24,466 nt of DNA, from assembly GCA_034431495.1 (NCBI GenBank), contig DAOUDB010000142.1:1-24466 (forward strand), read 5' to 3'. Positions within the stretch are counted from its first letter, which is position 1. Each line of letters starts with the position of its first letter. Shown here in pieces: positions 16,314 through 23,625 of the stretch. The DNA comes from Roseilinea sp034431495 (GTDB lineage: Bacteria; Chloroflexota; Anaerolineae; J036; Brachytrichaceae). The position numbers and the translations under genes are program-made. Under the pieces are notes generated by a model. The model had not been told where the DNA came from and ran no database searches. It worked only from the letters and a program-made list of their open reading frames with translations.

Positions 16314-18248
16314 ATGGAACATGGTGTCGATGTGCTGCACAATCAGACGGCTCGACGGTTTGGACGCGCAGCGGGAGGAATGCTCGTCGCGTTGGCGTTG
16401 GGGCTGTGTGGGGTGTGGCTGAGTGAGCGGCCGGCCTGGGCGCAGGAAGCGGCGCAGGAAGCGGCGCATGAAGCGGCGCAGGAAGCGGTGCCAGAGGCTG
16501 GCGAGATCACGCGCCCTGAACCGGTTTACCCGACCGAGTACCCGACCGAAGGCGGGGAACGGCGCGCAGACGAGGTGGCAGGGGAGAAGCCTGCCGGACC
16601 GCTGCCGGCGCAGTCGAACGGGCCGGTGGCGCTGCCGCGTGTGTGGCGCGAGCCGACGTTTGACGGGCCGGAGCTTGCGCCGGCCGGCATTCGAGCTGAG
16701 CAGGGGCGCTTTGCGCCGGCTGGGCCGACTGCCCCGTTGGCCGGCACCTTTTCTGTCAATACCACGGCGGATAACAATATTGGGGACAATTTCCTCAGCC
16801 TGCGCGAGGCGATTCTGGTGGCAAACGGCACGCTTATCGGCCCATTTACAGCAGCCGAGCAGGCGCAGCTAACTGGGTGCAGCTTCAACGGCGCAGGTTC
16901 CATCACCGGCGGGTGTGGCGCGAACATCCAGGATTCGATCTTCTTTGCCCCTGCGCTGGGCTTTCGGCCGATTATCACCCTGAGCAGCGCGTTGCCGCCC
17001 ATCAACGACACGCAGCCCACGCTTCTTCTTGGCGCCTTCTTGTTTAACAACGTGCAGCCGGTGATCAACGCGCAGAATCTGACCGGCACCCAGCCCGGCC
17101 TGGTGGTCAACTCGAACGAGAATCAAATCGTTGCTGTGTCTGTCATCAGCGCGCCGGGGGCTGGCATTCGCTTGAACGGCAACCAGAACCTGGTGGGGAC
17201 ATGGACGATGGCGCGCAACAACGGCAGCGACGGCATTTACATCGCCGGCCTGACCAACACCGTGAGCAACAGCTACATTGGCGTGTTCTCGAACACGGTC
17301 ACCAATCAGTTTGACTGCGCCGGCAACGCTTATGAAGGCATTTACCTGGCGTCCAGCGCGCGCGCCACCACCATCCAGAAGAACCGTATCGGCTGCAATG
17401 GCTGGGGCGGAATTATGGTCGGCAATTCCTCTGACAATCTGATCGGGGGACCAGATTACTCTACACAGGGGAACACGATCTACAACAACACGTTTGAGGG
17501 TATCTATATCAGCGGGAGCGACGCGCGCCGCAACGTGGTTCAGGCCAATGACATTATCGATAACCGGTTCGGCGTCCGCATCTCGGCCGGCCGGCAAAAC
17601 ACGATCACGATCGGCGCCTCCTCGGGCGATTACAACTTCATCGGCTATAACGGCTTTGACGGGGTGCTTTTGGAGGGAGGCGCGCAGGACAACCTGCTGG
17701 CCGAGGCGCTTATTGGATACAACGGCCGGCACGGGGTGAATCTGGTTGACACCGGCACAACCGCTAACCTCATCACCCGCACTGCAAGTTACCTGAACGC
17801 GGGCGATGGGATTCGCCAGGACCCCGATGCCGGGCCGAACTTCTGGCGCGAAGTGCGCATCTACGACAACGGCGGGCTGGGCATTGACATCAACGCGGCA
17901 GATGACTCCTCGAACACGCCCAATCCGTTTTTCTTCTATATCACGTCGGTGAATCAGAACACCGGCCTGGTGCAGGGCAAAGCCAACGGCACGTCATTCC
18001 TGGTGATCACGATTGTGGATTTGTACCGCATTGACCTTGACCCAAGTGGCTTTGGCGAGGGGTACCAGTTCGTTGGATCGGACACGACCGATTCGAACGG
18101 CGACTGGAGCATCACCGACCCGGATCCAGCCCTGTCGCGCGGGTGTTACACGGCGGTGGTGCGTGGCGTGGCGATTGTGGTGCCGTATGCCACCGAGTTT
18201 AGCCGCACGAATTGCGTGGCCTTTGTGCCCATCGCGCGCAAACCCTGA
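16314..18248 (+). CDS. Secreted CSLREA-like right-handed beta-helix protein
   Basis: Exported 644-residue protein. I chose ATG 16314 because GGAGG (16301-16305) sits 8 nt before it; an in-frame ATG at 16284 lacks this. The signal peptide runs to AWA (residue 43), with an Arg pair in the n-region. A low-complexity QEAAQEAAHEAAQEA stretch comes directly after, encoded by four 12-bp repeats. The N-terminal module FSVNTTADNN...SLREAI (about 146-175) matches CSLREA domains, except that the signature Cys is Leu161. A parallel beta-helix with NTI/NTV-rich turns, as in NosD/PbH1 proteins, spans about 200-520, then a beta domain, ending AFVPIARKP. Likely surface-attached or polysaccharide-binding, without an obvious catalytic site. 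It lies downstream of the SARP gene and the candidate operator. Confidence 0.88.
   Translation: MEHGVDVLHNQTARRFGRAAGGMLVALALGLCGVWLSERPAWAQEAAQEAAHEAAQEAVPEAGEITRPEPVYPTEYPTEGGERRADEVAGEKPAGPLPAQSNGPVALPRVWREPTFDGPELAPAGIRAEQGRFAPAGPTAPLAGTFSVNTTADNNIGDNFLSLREAILVANGTLIGPFTAAEQAQLTGCSFNGAGSITGGCGANIQDSIFFAPALGFRPIITLSSALPPINDTQPTLLLGAFLFNNVQPVINAQNLTGTQPGLVVNSNENQIVAVSVISAPGAGIRLNGNQNLVGTWTMARNNGSDGIYIAGLTNTVSNSYIGVFSNTVTNQFDCAGNAYEGIYLASSARATTIQKNRIGCNGWGGIMVGNSSDNLIGGPDYSTQGNTIYNNTFEGIYISGSDARRNVVQANDIIDNRFGVRISAGRQNTITIGASSGDYNFIGYNGFDGVLLEGGAQDNLLAEALIGYNGRHGVNLVDTGTTANLITRTASYLNAGDGIRQDPDAGPNFWREVRIYDNGGLGIDINAADDSSNTPNPFFFYITSVNQNTGLVQGKANGTSFLVITIVDLYRIDLDPSGFGEGYQFVGSDTTDSNGDWSITDPDPALSRGCYTAVVRGVAIVVPYATEFSRTNCVAFVPIARKP
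16443..16490 (+). repeat. Four 12-bp tandem repeats coding for an Ala/Glu stretch
   Basis: Units start at 16443, 16455, 16467 and 16479, consensus CAGGAAGCGGCG with one or two changes in the third and fourth. They encode Q-E-A-A units just after the predicted signal peptide cleavage site. They are in frame, so copy number can change without disrupting the gene. Confidence 0.85.
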
Positions 18249-18260
18249 TGCGCTGTGGCG

Positions 18261-18291
18261 GGGGCGGACTTCTCGAAGAATTCCGCCCCCC
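18261..18291. terminator. Bidirectional hairpin between convergent genes
   Basis: GGGGGCGGA (18261-18269) pairs with TCCGCCCCC (18283-18291), and TTCT/AAGA-type pairing inside the loop extends it. It lies in the 51-bp gap between the beta-helix gene stop and the stop of the opposite-strand lipoprotein gene, and probably ends transcription from both sides. No T-run is present. Confidence 0.6.
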
Positions 18292-18299
18292 TGTGGCAT

Positions 18300-19571
18300 T
18301 CACTCGCCCGACACCGCGGTGGGCGTGAGAGTGGCCGGCGGGCGCGGCGGCGGTGTCGATGTCGGCCCCACATCCAGCACTGGCAATTTGTCGATCAACA
18401 CATAGGGGCGCAGGAAACGCGCATACGACCAGCCGATGAGGCCGTAACGGGTGCGCAGCCGGAACCAGTTGCCATCCACCGAGCGCGCCACCAGCTCCAC
18501 CTGCTCGCCTGGTTGTAGCACAGTCAGGATGCGGTCGTTCAGGCTGGGGCCGGCGCGCACGTTTAACGCCACGGTGGCGCGCGCCGGCCACAACCCCAGG
18601 GTGGGTTCTGGCGTGGGCAGGGGCACGGGCGTGTCGGTGGCCTCGCCGGTGCGCGCGCCTCTGGCGGCTGTGTCGTCTGCCGGCAGAACTGGCATTGCGC
18701 GCAGCGACGCGATCAACTCATCCAGAGCGGCCAGACTGGGCGTGAAGCTGTCGGCAGGCTGTCGCTCAATGGTGTTGACCGCGTCGCTCAGATAGCGATC
18801 AAAGTTGCGGATGAAGGCGTCGATATCTTCGGCGGCCTGCGTGTAGCCGGCGTTGTCGGGCAGCGCCGGCGTCGTCAACGGATAGAAGAAAGACACGTAG
18901 TAGTTCCCGTCTGACGTTAACCCCTGAAAGGTGTACAGGATGTTCTGGTTGGTCACGGGCATCAGCTCATCCACGTAGGCCGTCACAAAGCGCACGCCGG
19001 CGCCGTTTTGGAAGGAGAGGTAGCGCACACGGGCGCGGAAAATCTGCGCTGCGTTGATGAGGGGCAGCACCGGGATATCCGAGGTGAACTCGACCGGTTG
19101 TTTGGCCAGCACATCTCTTAGATCGTCGATCACGCGCGACAGCGCGGGGTCGATCCTGCGGTACGCCGCGACGGGGAAGACGCGCAACTGCGCGTCGCGC
19201 GGCGACAGGATGTAGGGGTGTTGATTGGCGCCGAAGGTGAACAGCACATGCGCCGGCGCCGCGCCGCCGAAGCCAGGTTCGGCTGTTTTGGGGATGGCCG
19301 GCATCAGCTTGCCGCGCGTTTTCAGCGCCAGCGGGTGATCGGCGCGCAGACTGACGCCGGCGTAGCTGCCGCTGAAGCGGTATGCATCCTCAAGCGCGCG
19401 CGCCTGTTGCTCGGCCTCGGCGCGTTCCTGCGCCTTTTTGATCTCCGGCACGACTGTGGCCAGCCTGTACTGCGTGGCGCGGTCGCAGCCGGCCAGCGCC
19501 AGGGCTGTGACCGCGATCAGTGCTGCCAGCCGGCGCAAGCCGGTCTTTGGGTGATTGAGCGATTGATCCAT
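18300..19571 (-). CDS. SH3b-domain lipoprotein
   Basis: Probable envelope lipoprotein of 423 aa. The start at 19571 gives a proper lipoprotein signal: GLRRLAALIAVTALALAGC with lipobox Cys29. The frame stays open further upstream but without a better start and would run into the divergent lacZ gene. Residues 30-300 form a domain I do not recognise; an early Glu/Ala/Gln-rich segment (about 40-60) looks helical, followed by an alpha/beta region. After a short Thr/Pro linker comes a bacterial SH3 domain (about 334-389) with the typical LNVRAGPS start and GWSYARFL end, which in this family binds peptidoglycan or peptides. The C-terminus is Thr/Pro-rich. It is convergent with the beta-helix gene and divergent from lacZ. 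The role of the large central domain is unknown. Confidence 0.85.
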   Translation of the reverse strand: MDQSLNHPKTGLRRLAALIAVTALALAGCDRATQYRLATVVPEIKKAQERAEAEQQARALEDAYRFSGSYAGVSLRADHPLALKTRGKLMPAIPKTAEPGFGGAAPAHVLFTFGANQHPYILSPRDAQLRVFPVAAYRRIDPALSRVIDDLRDVLAKQPVEFTSDIPVLPLINAAQIFRARVRYLSFQNGAGVRFVTAYVDELMPVTNQNILYTFQGLTSDGNYYVSFFYPLTTPALPDNAGYTQAAEDIDAFIRNFDRYLSDAVNTIERQPADSFTPSLAALDELIASLRAMPVLPADDTAARGARTGEATDTPVPLPTPEPTLGLWPARATVALNVRAGPSLNDRILTVLQPGEQVELVARSVDGNWFRLRTRYGLIGWSYARFLRPYVLIDKLPVLDVGPTSTPPPRPPATLTPTAVSGE

Positions 19572-19727
19572 TGCGTCATGGGGTGATTGGGTTGTGCGTG
19601 GGCCGCTGAGCGCAGCGCAACAAACGAGCGCAGTGCGACGAGCGAGCGCAGCGTGACGAGCGAATGATACAACGCCTGTTTGTCGGGCATCACGGGGTTG
19701 CGCGCTTGGAGATATAAAGGATGCACC
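19572..19727. promoter_or_regulatory. Divergent intergenic region between SH3b lipoprotein and lacZ
   Basis: This 156-bp gap must hold both divergent promoters, but I cannot assign convincing -35/-10 pairs. It contains three 18-bp direct repeats (19608-19661) on the lipoprotein side. AAAGG (19716-19720) 7 nt before ATG 19728 is a plausible ribosome binding site for lacZ. No LacI-type palindromic operator was seen. Confidence 0.4.
19608..19661. repeat. Three imperfect 18-bp tandem repeats
   Basis: Units 19608-19625, 19626-19643 and 19644-19661 each begin GAGCGCAG, consensus GAGCGCAGYGYRACRARC. They are head-to-tail in non-coding DNA between divergent genes. They could be a multi-site operator or a copy of a dispersed intergenic repeat. 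Confidence 0.8.
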
Positions 19728-22700
19728 ATGAACACAATCGATCCAAACATTCACGACTGGGAGAACCCACATGTGCTTCAGCGCAACCGCGAGCCGGCGC
19801 GCGCGACGCTTCTGCCTTATGCCGACGAGGCGTCTGCGCTGGCTGGCGAGCGCGGGGCCAGCCCGTTTTTTCTCATGCTCAGCGGCGAGTGGCAATTCTG
19901 CTATGCGCCGTCGCCGCGTGAGGCGCCCGAAAACTTTCACCGCGATTCGTTCGACGCCAGCCAGTGGGACACGATCCCCGTGCCCGGCAACTGGCAGATG
20001 CACGGGTATGGCAAGCCCAACTACACCAACGTCACCTATCCCTATCCTGTCGATCCGCCGCGCGTGCCGCAGGATAACCCGGTCGGCTGCTATCGCCGCG
20101 AGTTTATCGTGCCCGACGACTGGGCCGGCCAGCAGGTGTTTCTGAATTTCGACGGCGTGAACTCGGCGTTTCACGTGTGGGTCAATGGGCGTCTGGCCGG
20201 CTATAGCCAGGGCGCGCATTTGCCGGCCGAGTTCAATATCACTCCGCTGTTGCGTCCCGGCAGAAACCTGCTGGCGGCGCAGGTGTATCAGTGGTCAGAT
20301 GGCGCATATCTGGAAGACCAGGACTTCTGGCGACTGAGCGGCATCTTCCGCGATGTGTATTTGATTGCCACGCCGGCGGTGCGCGTGCGCGATGTGTGGG
20401 CGCGCGCCCGGCTCACCAATCATTACACCGATGGCACCCTGAACGTGTGCGCGACACTCAAGAACTATGGCAGCGTGACGGGCGAAGGCTACAGCCTTGT
20501 GGCCCGGCTGGTGAATGCCAATGGCGAGACCGTCGCAACGCGCGCGCTGACCTCTGCCGCCCGCATACAGCCGGGGCAGGAAATCCAGCTCCAGGCGGAG
20601 GTGGATGTCATGACGCCTGGCAAGTGGACCGCCGAGACGCCCAACTTGTATACGCTGCTGCTGATCCTGAACAGAACTTCAGAAGAGGCCGGCGAAGTGC
20701 TGCAAGTGCTGCCGGTCAAAGTCGGCTTCCGCAATGTCGAAGTGAAGAACCAGCGCCTGCTGATCAACGGACAGTGGGTCAAGCTGAAAGGGGTCAACCG
20801 GCATGACACGCATCCCGACTTCGGCCATGCCGTCACCTATGAGTCCATGCTGCGCGACATCACATTGATGAAGCAGCACAACATCAACACCGTGCGCACG
20901 TCGCACTACCCGAACGACCCGCGCTGGCTCGATCTGTGCGACCGCTATGGCCTGTATGTGATCGATGAGGCCGATCTGGAGACGCACGGCTTTGGCTACA
21001 CCGATATCAACCGGCTCTCGAACGACCCGGAGTGGGAAGCGGCGTATCTCGATCGCGCCGAACGCATGGTCGAGCGTGACAAGAACCATCCGTGCGTGAT
21101 CTTCTGGTCGTTGGGCAACGAGTCGGGTTATGGCCGCAATCATGACGCCATGTCGGCCTGGATTCGCGCGCGCGATGATTCGCGCCTGATTCACTACGAG
21201 GGCGCGCAATATGCGCCGGGCGTGGTGGATGTGGTCAGCCAGATGTATCCAACGGTGGATCACATCATCCAGCAGGGGCAGGTGACCGACGATCCCCGGC
21301 CATATTTCATGTGCGAGTATGCCCACGCCATGGGCAATGGGCCGGGCAACCTGAAGGAATACTGGGAAGCCATCTACGCGCACCCGCGCCTGATCGGCGG
21401 TTGTGTGTGGGAATGGGTCGATCACGCCATTCGCCGGCGCCTGCCCGATGGTCGCGAATGGTTTGCCTACGGCGGCGACTTCGACGATCATCCGAACGAC
21501 GGCAACTTCTGCATCGACGGCCTGAACTTCCCAGACCGCATTCCGCACACCGGCCTGATCGAGTACAAGAAGGTGATCGAGCCGGTGGCGGTGGAAGCGA
21601 TCGATCTGACGGCCGGCAAGGTGCGCATCCACAATCGCTATGACTTTCTGTCGCTCGGCTATTTGAACATTGCGTGGCATGTCACCTGTAACGGCGAGAT
21701 CGTCGAAGAGGGGGACCTGCCGCGCCTGGATACACCGCCGCACGGCGCCACTGTCGTCTCGTTGCCGTTTAGCTTGCCGAAGGGCGCGCCCGGCGCGATC
21801 TATCATCTGAACCTTTCCTTCACGCTGGCGCGCGCAACGCTATGGGCTGCGCGCGGATTCGAGGTGGCCTGGGCACAGTTTGAGTTGCCGGTCAGGCCCG
21901 CGCCACGGCCTGTTGTGCCCATCCAGTCCATGCCGGCCCTGCGCGTCAACCATTTGCAGCGCGTCATCGAGATCGAAGGCGAGGACTTCGAGATGGTGTT
22001 CGACCGCTGGACGGGCGCAATTGCGCAGTGGACGCACGCCGGCCTCGATCTGTTGACGGCCGGCCCGCGCCTGTGTCTGTGGCGCGCGCCGACGGATAAC
22101 GATGTGCACATTGCGCGTGAGTGGCGCAAAGCCGGCTATGACCGTCTGGTGGCGCGGGTGGATCAAGTTGCCGTCACAGCGCAAGCGCCGGGCGCTGCGC
22201 GCATCGAGGTGGCATCGCGGCTGAATGCCTATGGCGTCACGACATGCTTTGAATGCCGCGCGGTCTATACCGTCTATGGGACGGGCGATGTCGTGGTGCA
22301 GACGACGCTTACCCCCGGCGCAGCTCCTGAAGCGCCCCTGCCCCCGTTGCCGCGCGTGGCGCTGCAAATGCGTTTGCCCGGCCAGTTCGACCAATTCGCC
22401 TGGTTTGGGCGCGGCCCACACGAGAGCTATATCGACCGCAAGGAGAGCGCGCGATTTGGCCTATACGCCGGCTCGGTCGATGACCAGTTCGTGCCGTATA
22501 TCTTCCCGCAGGAAAATGGCCTGAAGTCCGATGTGTACTGGGCTGCGCTGACGAACCGGCGCGGTGTGGGGGTGTTGGTGATCGGGATGCCGGCGATCAA
22601 CGTGGCGGCGCTGCGCTACGCCACCGAAGATTTCACCCGCGCGCGGCATACGCATGAACTGACCCGGCTGGATGAAATTGTGCTGACGCTGGATCACGCC

Positions 22701-22862
22701 CACAATGGGCTGGGCAGCAACAGTTGTGGGCCGGGGCCGCTGCCGCAGTACACGCTTCAACCGGCCCCGATCGCATTCACCGTTCGCCTGTTGCCGTTTG
22801 CCGGCGAGGTATTGTCTGCCGGCGCGCACGCCCGCGTCGAACTGGAGTCATTGTCGTTGTAA
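19728..22862 (+). CDS. lacZ: Beta-galactosidase, glycoside hydrolase family 2 (LacZ type)
   Basis: Retaining glycosidase expected to release galactose from beta-galactosides such as lactose. It is 1044 aa, against 1023 for the E. coli enzyme. The start at ATG 19728 is preceded by AAAGG at 7 nt; an in-frame ATG at 19680 would add 16 unmatched residues. Domains: sugar-binding jelly roll (about 45-215), Ig-like (about 217-325), TIM barrel (about 327-620, opening GVNRHDTHP), a second beta domain (about 635-720) and the C-terminal small-chain beta-sandwich (about 740-1040). The acid/base Glu is E465 in WSLGNESGYG, the nucleophile is E530 in CEYAHAMGN, and the metal-site motif DEADLETHG is intact, so the enzyme should be active. 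No signal peptide, so cytoplasmic. It is transcribed singly, divergent from the SH3b lipoprotein. True substrate specificity could differ. Confidence 0.95.
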   Translation: MNTIDPNIHDWENPHVLQRNREPARATLLPYADEASALAGERGASPFFLMLSGEWQFCYAPSPREAPENFHRDSFDASQWDTIPVPGNWQMHGYGKPNYTNVTYPYPVDPPRVPQDNPVGCYRREFIVPDDWAGQQVFLNFDGVNSAFHVWVNGRLAGYSQGAHLPAEFNITPLLRPGRNLLAAQVYQWSDGAYLEDQDFWRLSGIFRDVYLIATPAVRVRDVWARARLTNHYTDGTLNVCATLKNYGSVTGEGYSLVARLVNANGETVATRALTSAARIQPGQEIQLQAEVDVMTPGKWTAETPNLYTLLLILNRTSEEAGEVLQVLPVKVGFRNVEVKNQRLLINGQWVKLKGVNRHDTHPDFGHAVTYESMLRDITLMKQHNINTVRTSHYPNDPRWLDLCDRYGLYVIDEADLETHGFGYTDINRLSNDPEWEAAYLDRAERMVERDKNHPCVIFWSLGNESGYGRNHDAMSAWIRARDDSRLIHYEGAQYAPGVVDVVSQMYPTVDHIIQQGQVTDDPRPYFMCEYAHAMGNGPGNLKEYWEAIYAHPRLIGGCVWEWVDHAIRRRLPDGREWFAYGGDFDDHPNDGNFCIDGLNFPDRIPHTGLIEYKKVIEPVAVEAIDLTAGKVRIHNRYDFLSLGYLNIAWHVTCNGEIVEEGDLPRLDTPPHGATVVSLPFSLPKGAPGAIYHLNLSFTLARATLWAARGFEVAWAQFELPVRPAPRPVVPIQSMPALRVNHLQRVIEIEGEDFEMVFDRWTGAIAQWTHAGLDLLTAGPRLCLWRAPTDNDVHIAREWRKAGYDRLVARVDQVAVTAQAPGAARIEVASRLNAYGVTTCFECRAVYTVYGTGDVVVQTTLTPGAAPEAPLPPLPRVALQMRLPGQFDQFAWFGRGPHESYIDRKESARFGLYAGSVDDQFVPYIFPQENGLKSDVYWAALTNRRGVGVLVIGMPAINVAALRYATEDFTRARHTHELTRLDEIVLTLDHAHNGLGSNSCGPGPLPQYTLQPAPIAFTVRLLPFAGEVLSAGAHARVELESLSL

Positions 22863-22882
22863 GCGCGGGCATGGGATATGGC

Positions 22883-22907
22883 GGGGCGCAGCGATGTTGC
22901 GCCCCGT
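22883..22907. terminator. Bidirectional hairpin between lacZ and cupin genes
   Basis: CGGGGCGCA (22883-22891) pairs with TGCGCCCCG (22899-22907) with a 7-nt loop. It fills the 45-bp gap between two convergent stops, and no strong T-run flanks it on either side. Confidence 0.6.
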
Positions 22908-23600
22908 TCATGGCCGGGTTAACGGCGCCATGCTGCGCGCCACTGGCCGCCCCTCGGCATCGAAGAAAGTGTGGCTGGGGACAATGTTCGGCGTGACGGT
23001 GAGGAACATCAACAGCGCCTCGCGATCACTGCCGTTGCCGATGATGTGCCACTCGCCGGCCGGATTGACGATCAGGCTGCCTGCCGGCAGGAACACATCC
23101 TGATCGGGCGTGACCACGTGGGCTGTGCCTTGATAGAACCAGAAGATCTCGTCGGCGTTCTCGTGGAAGTGTCGCTCGGCGGCAAAGCCCGGCGCAAAGT
23201 TCAGCACGCGGCTGCGAAAGTAGTCGGTGTAGGTCAGCCCCAGGCCGTCTGTGATCTCGAAGTGCTCTATGTTGCTCAGGGCGGGCATGAGCGCGCGGGC
23301 CGGGTCGAAGCCGGGATGCCGGCTGTCCACGCGCAGCACTTTGACGCCCTGTGGGCCGGCTGTGGCCGACCAGTCTGCGCCGGCCGGGATGTGCGCCCCG
23401 TGCATGGCCGCCAGCAGCCTTGACGCCGCGCCGGACGCGGCGACTGTCAGCTCGCCTTCGACGACACACACGATGGTCTCGACGCGCGCCGCGCCGTGTC
23501 CGCCCACCGTTTGGCCTGCGCCATATCGCCGCACATCGGCATAGGTCAGCGGCGTGTCGCACAACACAATGTCGTCCTGGTCGATGGAGAAAATACGCAT
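22908..23600 (-). CDS. Cupin-domain protein (bicupin-like)
   Basis: A cytoplasmic 230-residue protein with two cupin-like halves. The C-terminal half (about 125-215) has a full metal site: H144 and H146 in RHFHENADE, E151, and H185 in PAGEWHII, as in Mn/Fe cupin isomerases and dioxygenases. The N-terminal half (about 20-100) has the beta-barrel pattern (VVEGELTV) but lacks the His-x-His pair, so it is probably structural. It follows the dehydrogenase gene by 25 bp on the same strand and is therefore likely co-transcribed. No Shine-Dalgarno is visible before the start, which fits translation coupling or leaderless-style initiation. Possible roles include sugar isomerisation or oxidation paired with the dehydrogenase. 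The exact reaction is not recognisable. Confidence 0.85.
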   Translation of the reverse strand: MRIFSIDQDDIVLCDTPLTYADVRRYGAGQTVGGHGAARVETIVCVVEGELTVAASGAASRLLAAMHGAHIPAGADWSATAGPQGVKVLRVDSRHPGFDPARALMPALSNIEHFEITDGLGLTYTDYFRSRVLNFAPGFAAERHFHENADEIFWFYQGTAHVVTPDQDVFLPAGSLIVNPAGEWHIIGNGSDREALLMFLTVTPNIVPSHTFFDAEGRPVARSMAPLTRP

Positions 23601-23625
23601 TGGAGGGATAGTCAGAAGATCACGT

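Noticed and set aside
19572..20219. Upstream extension of the SH3b lipoprotein into the lacZ coding region
   Set aside because: The frame is open by chance; the proper lipoprotein signal begins at 19571, and the extension would overlap lacZ antisense.
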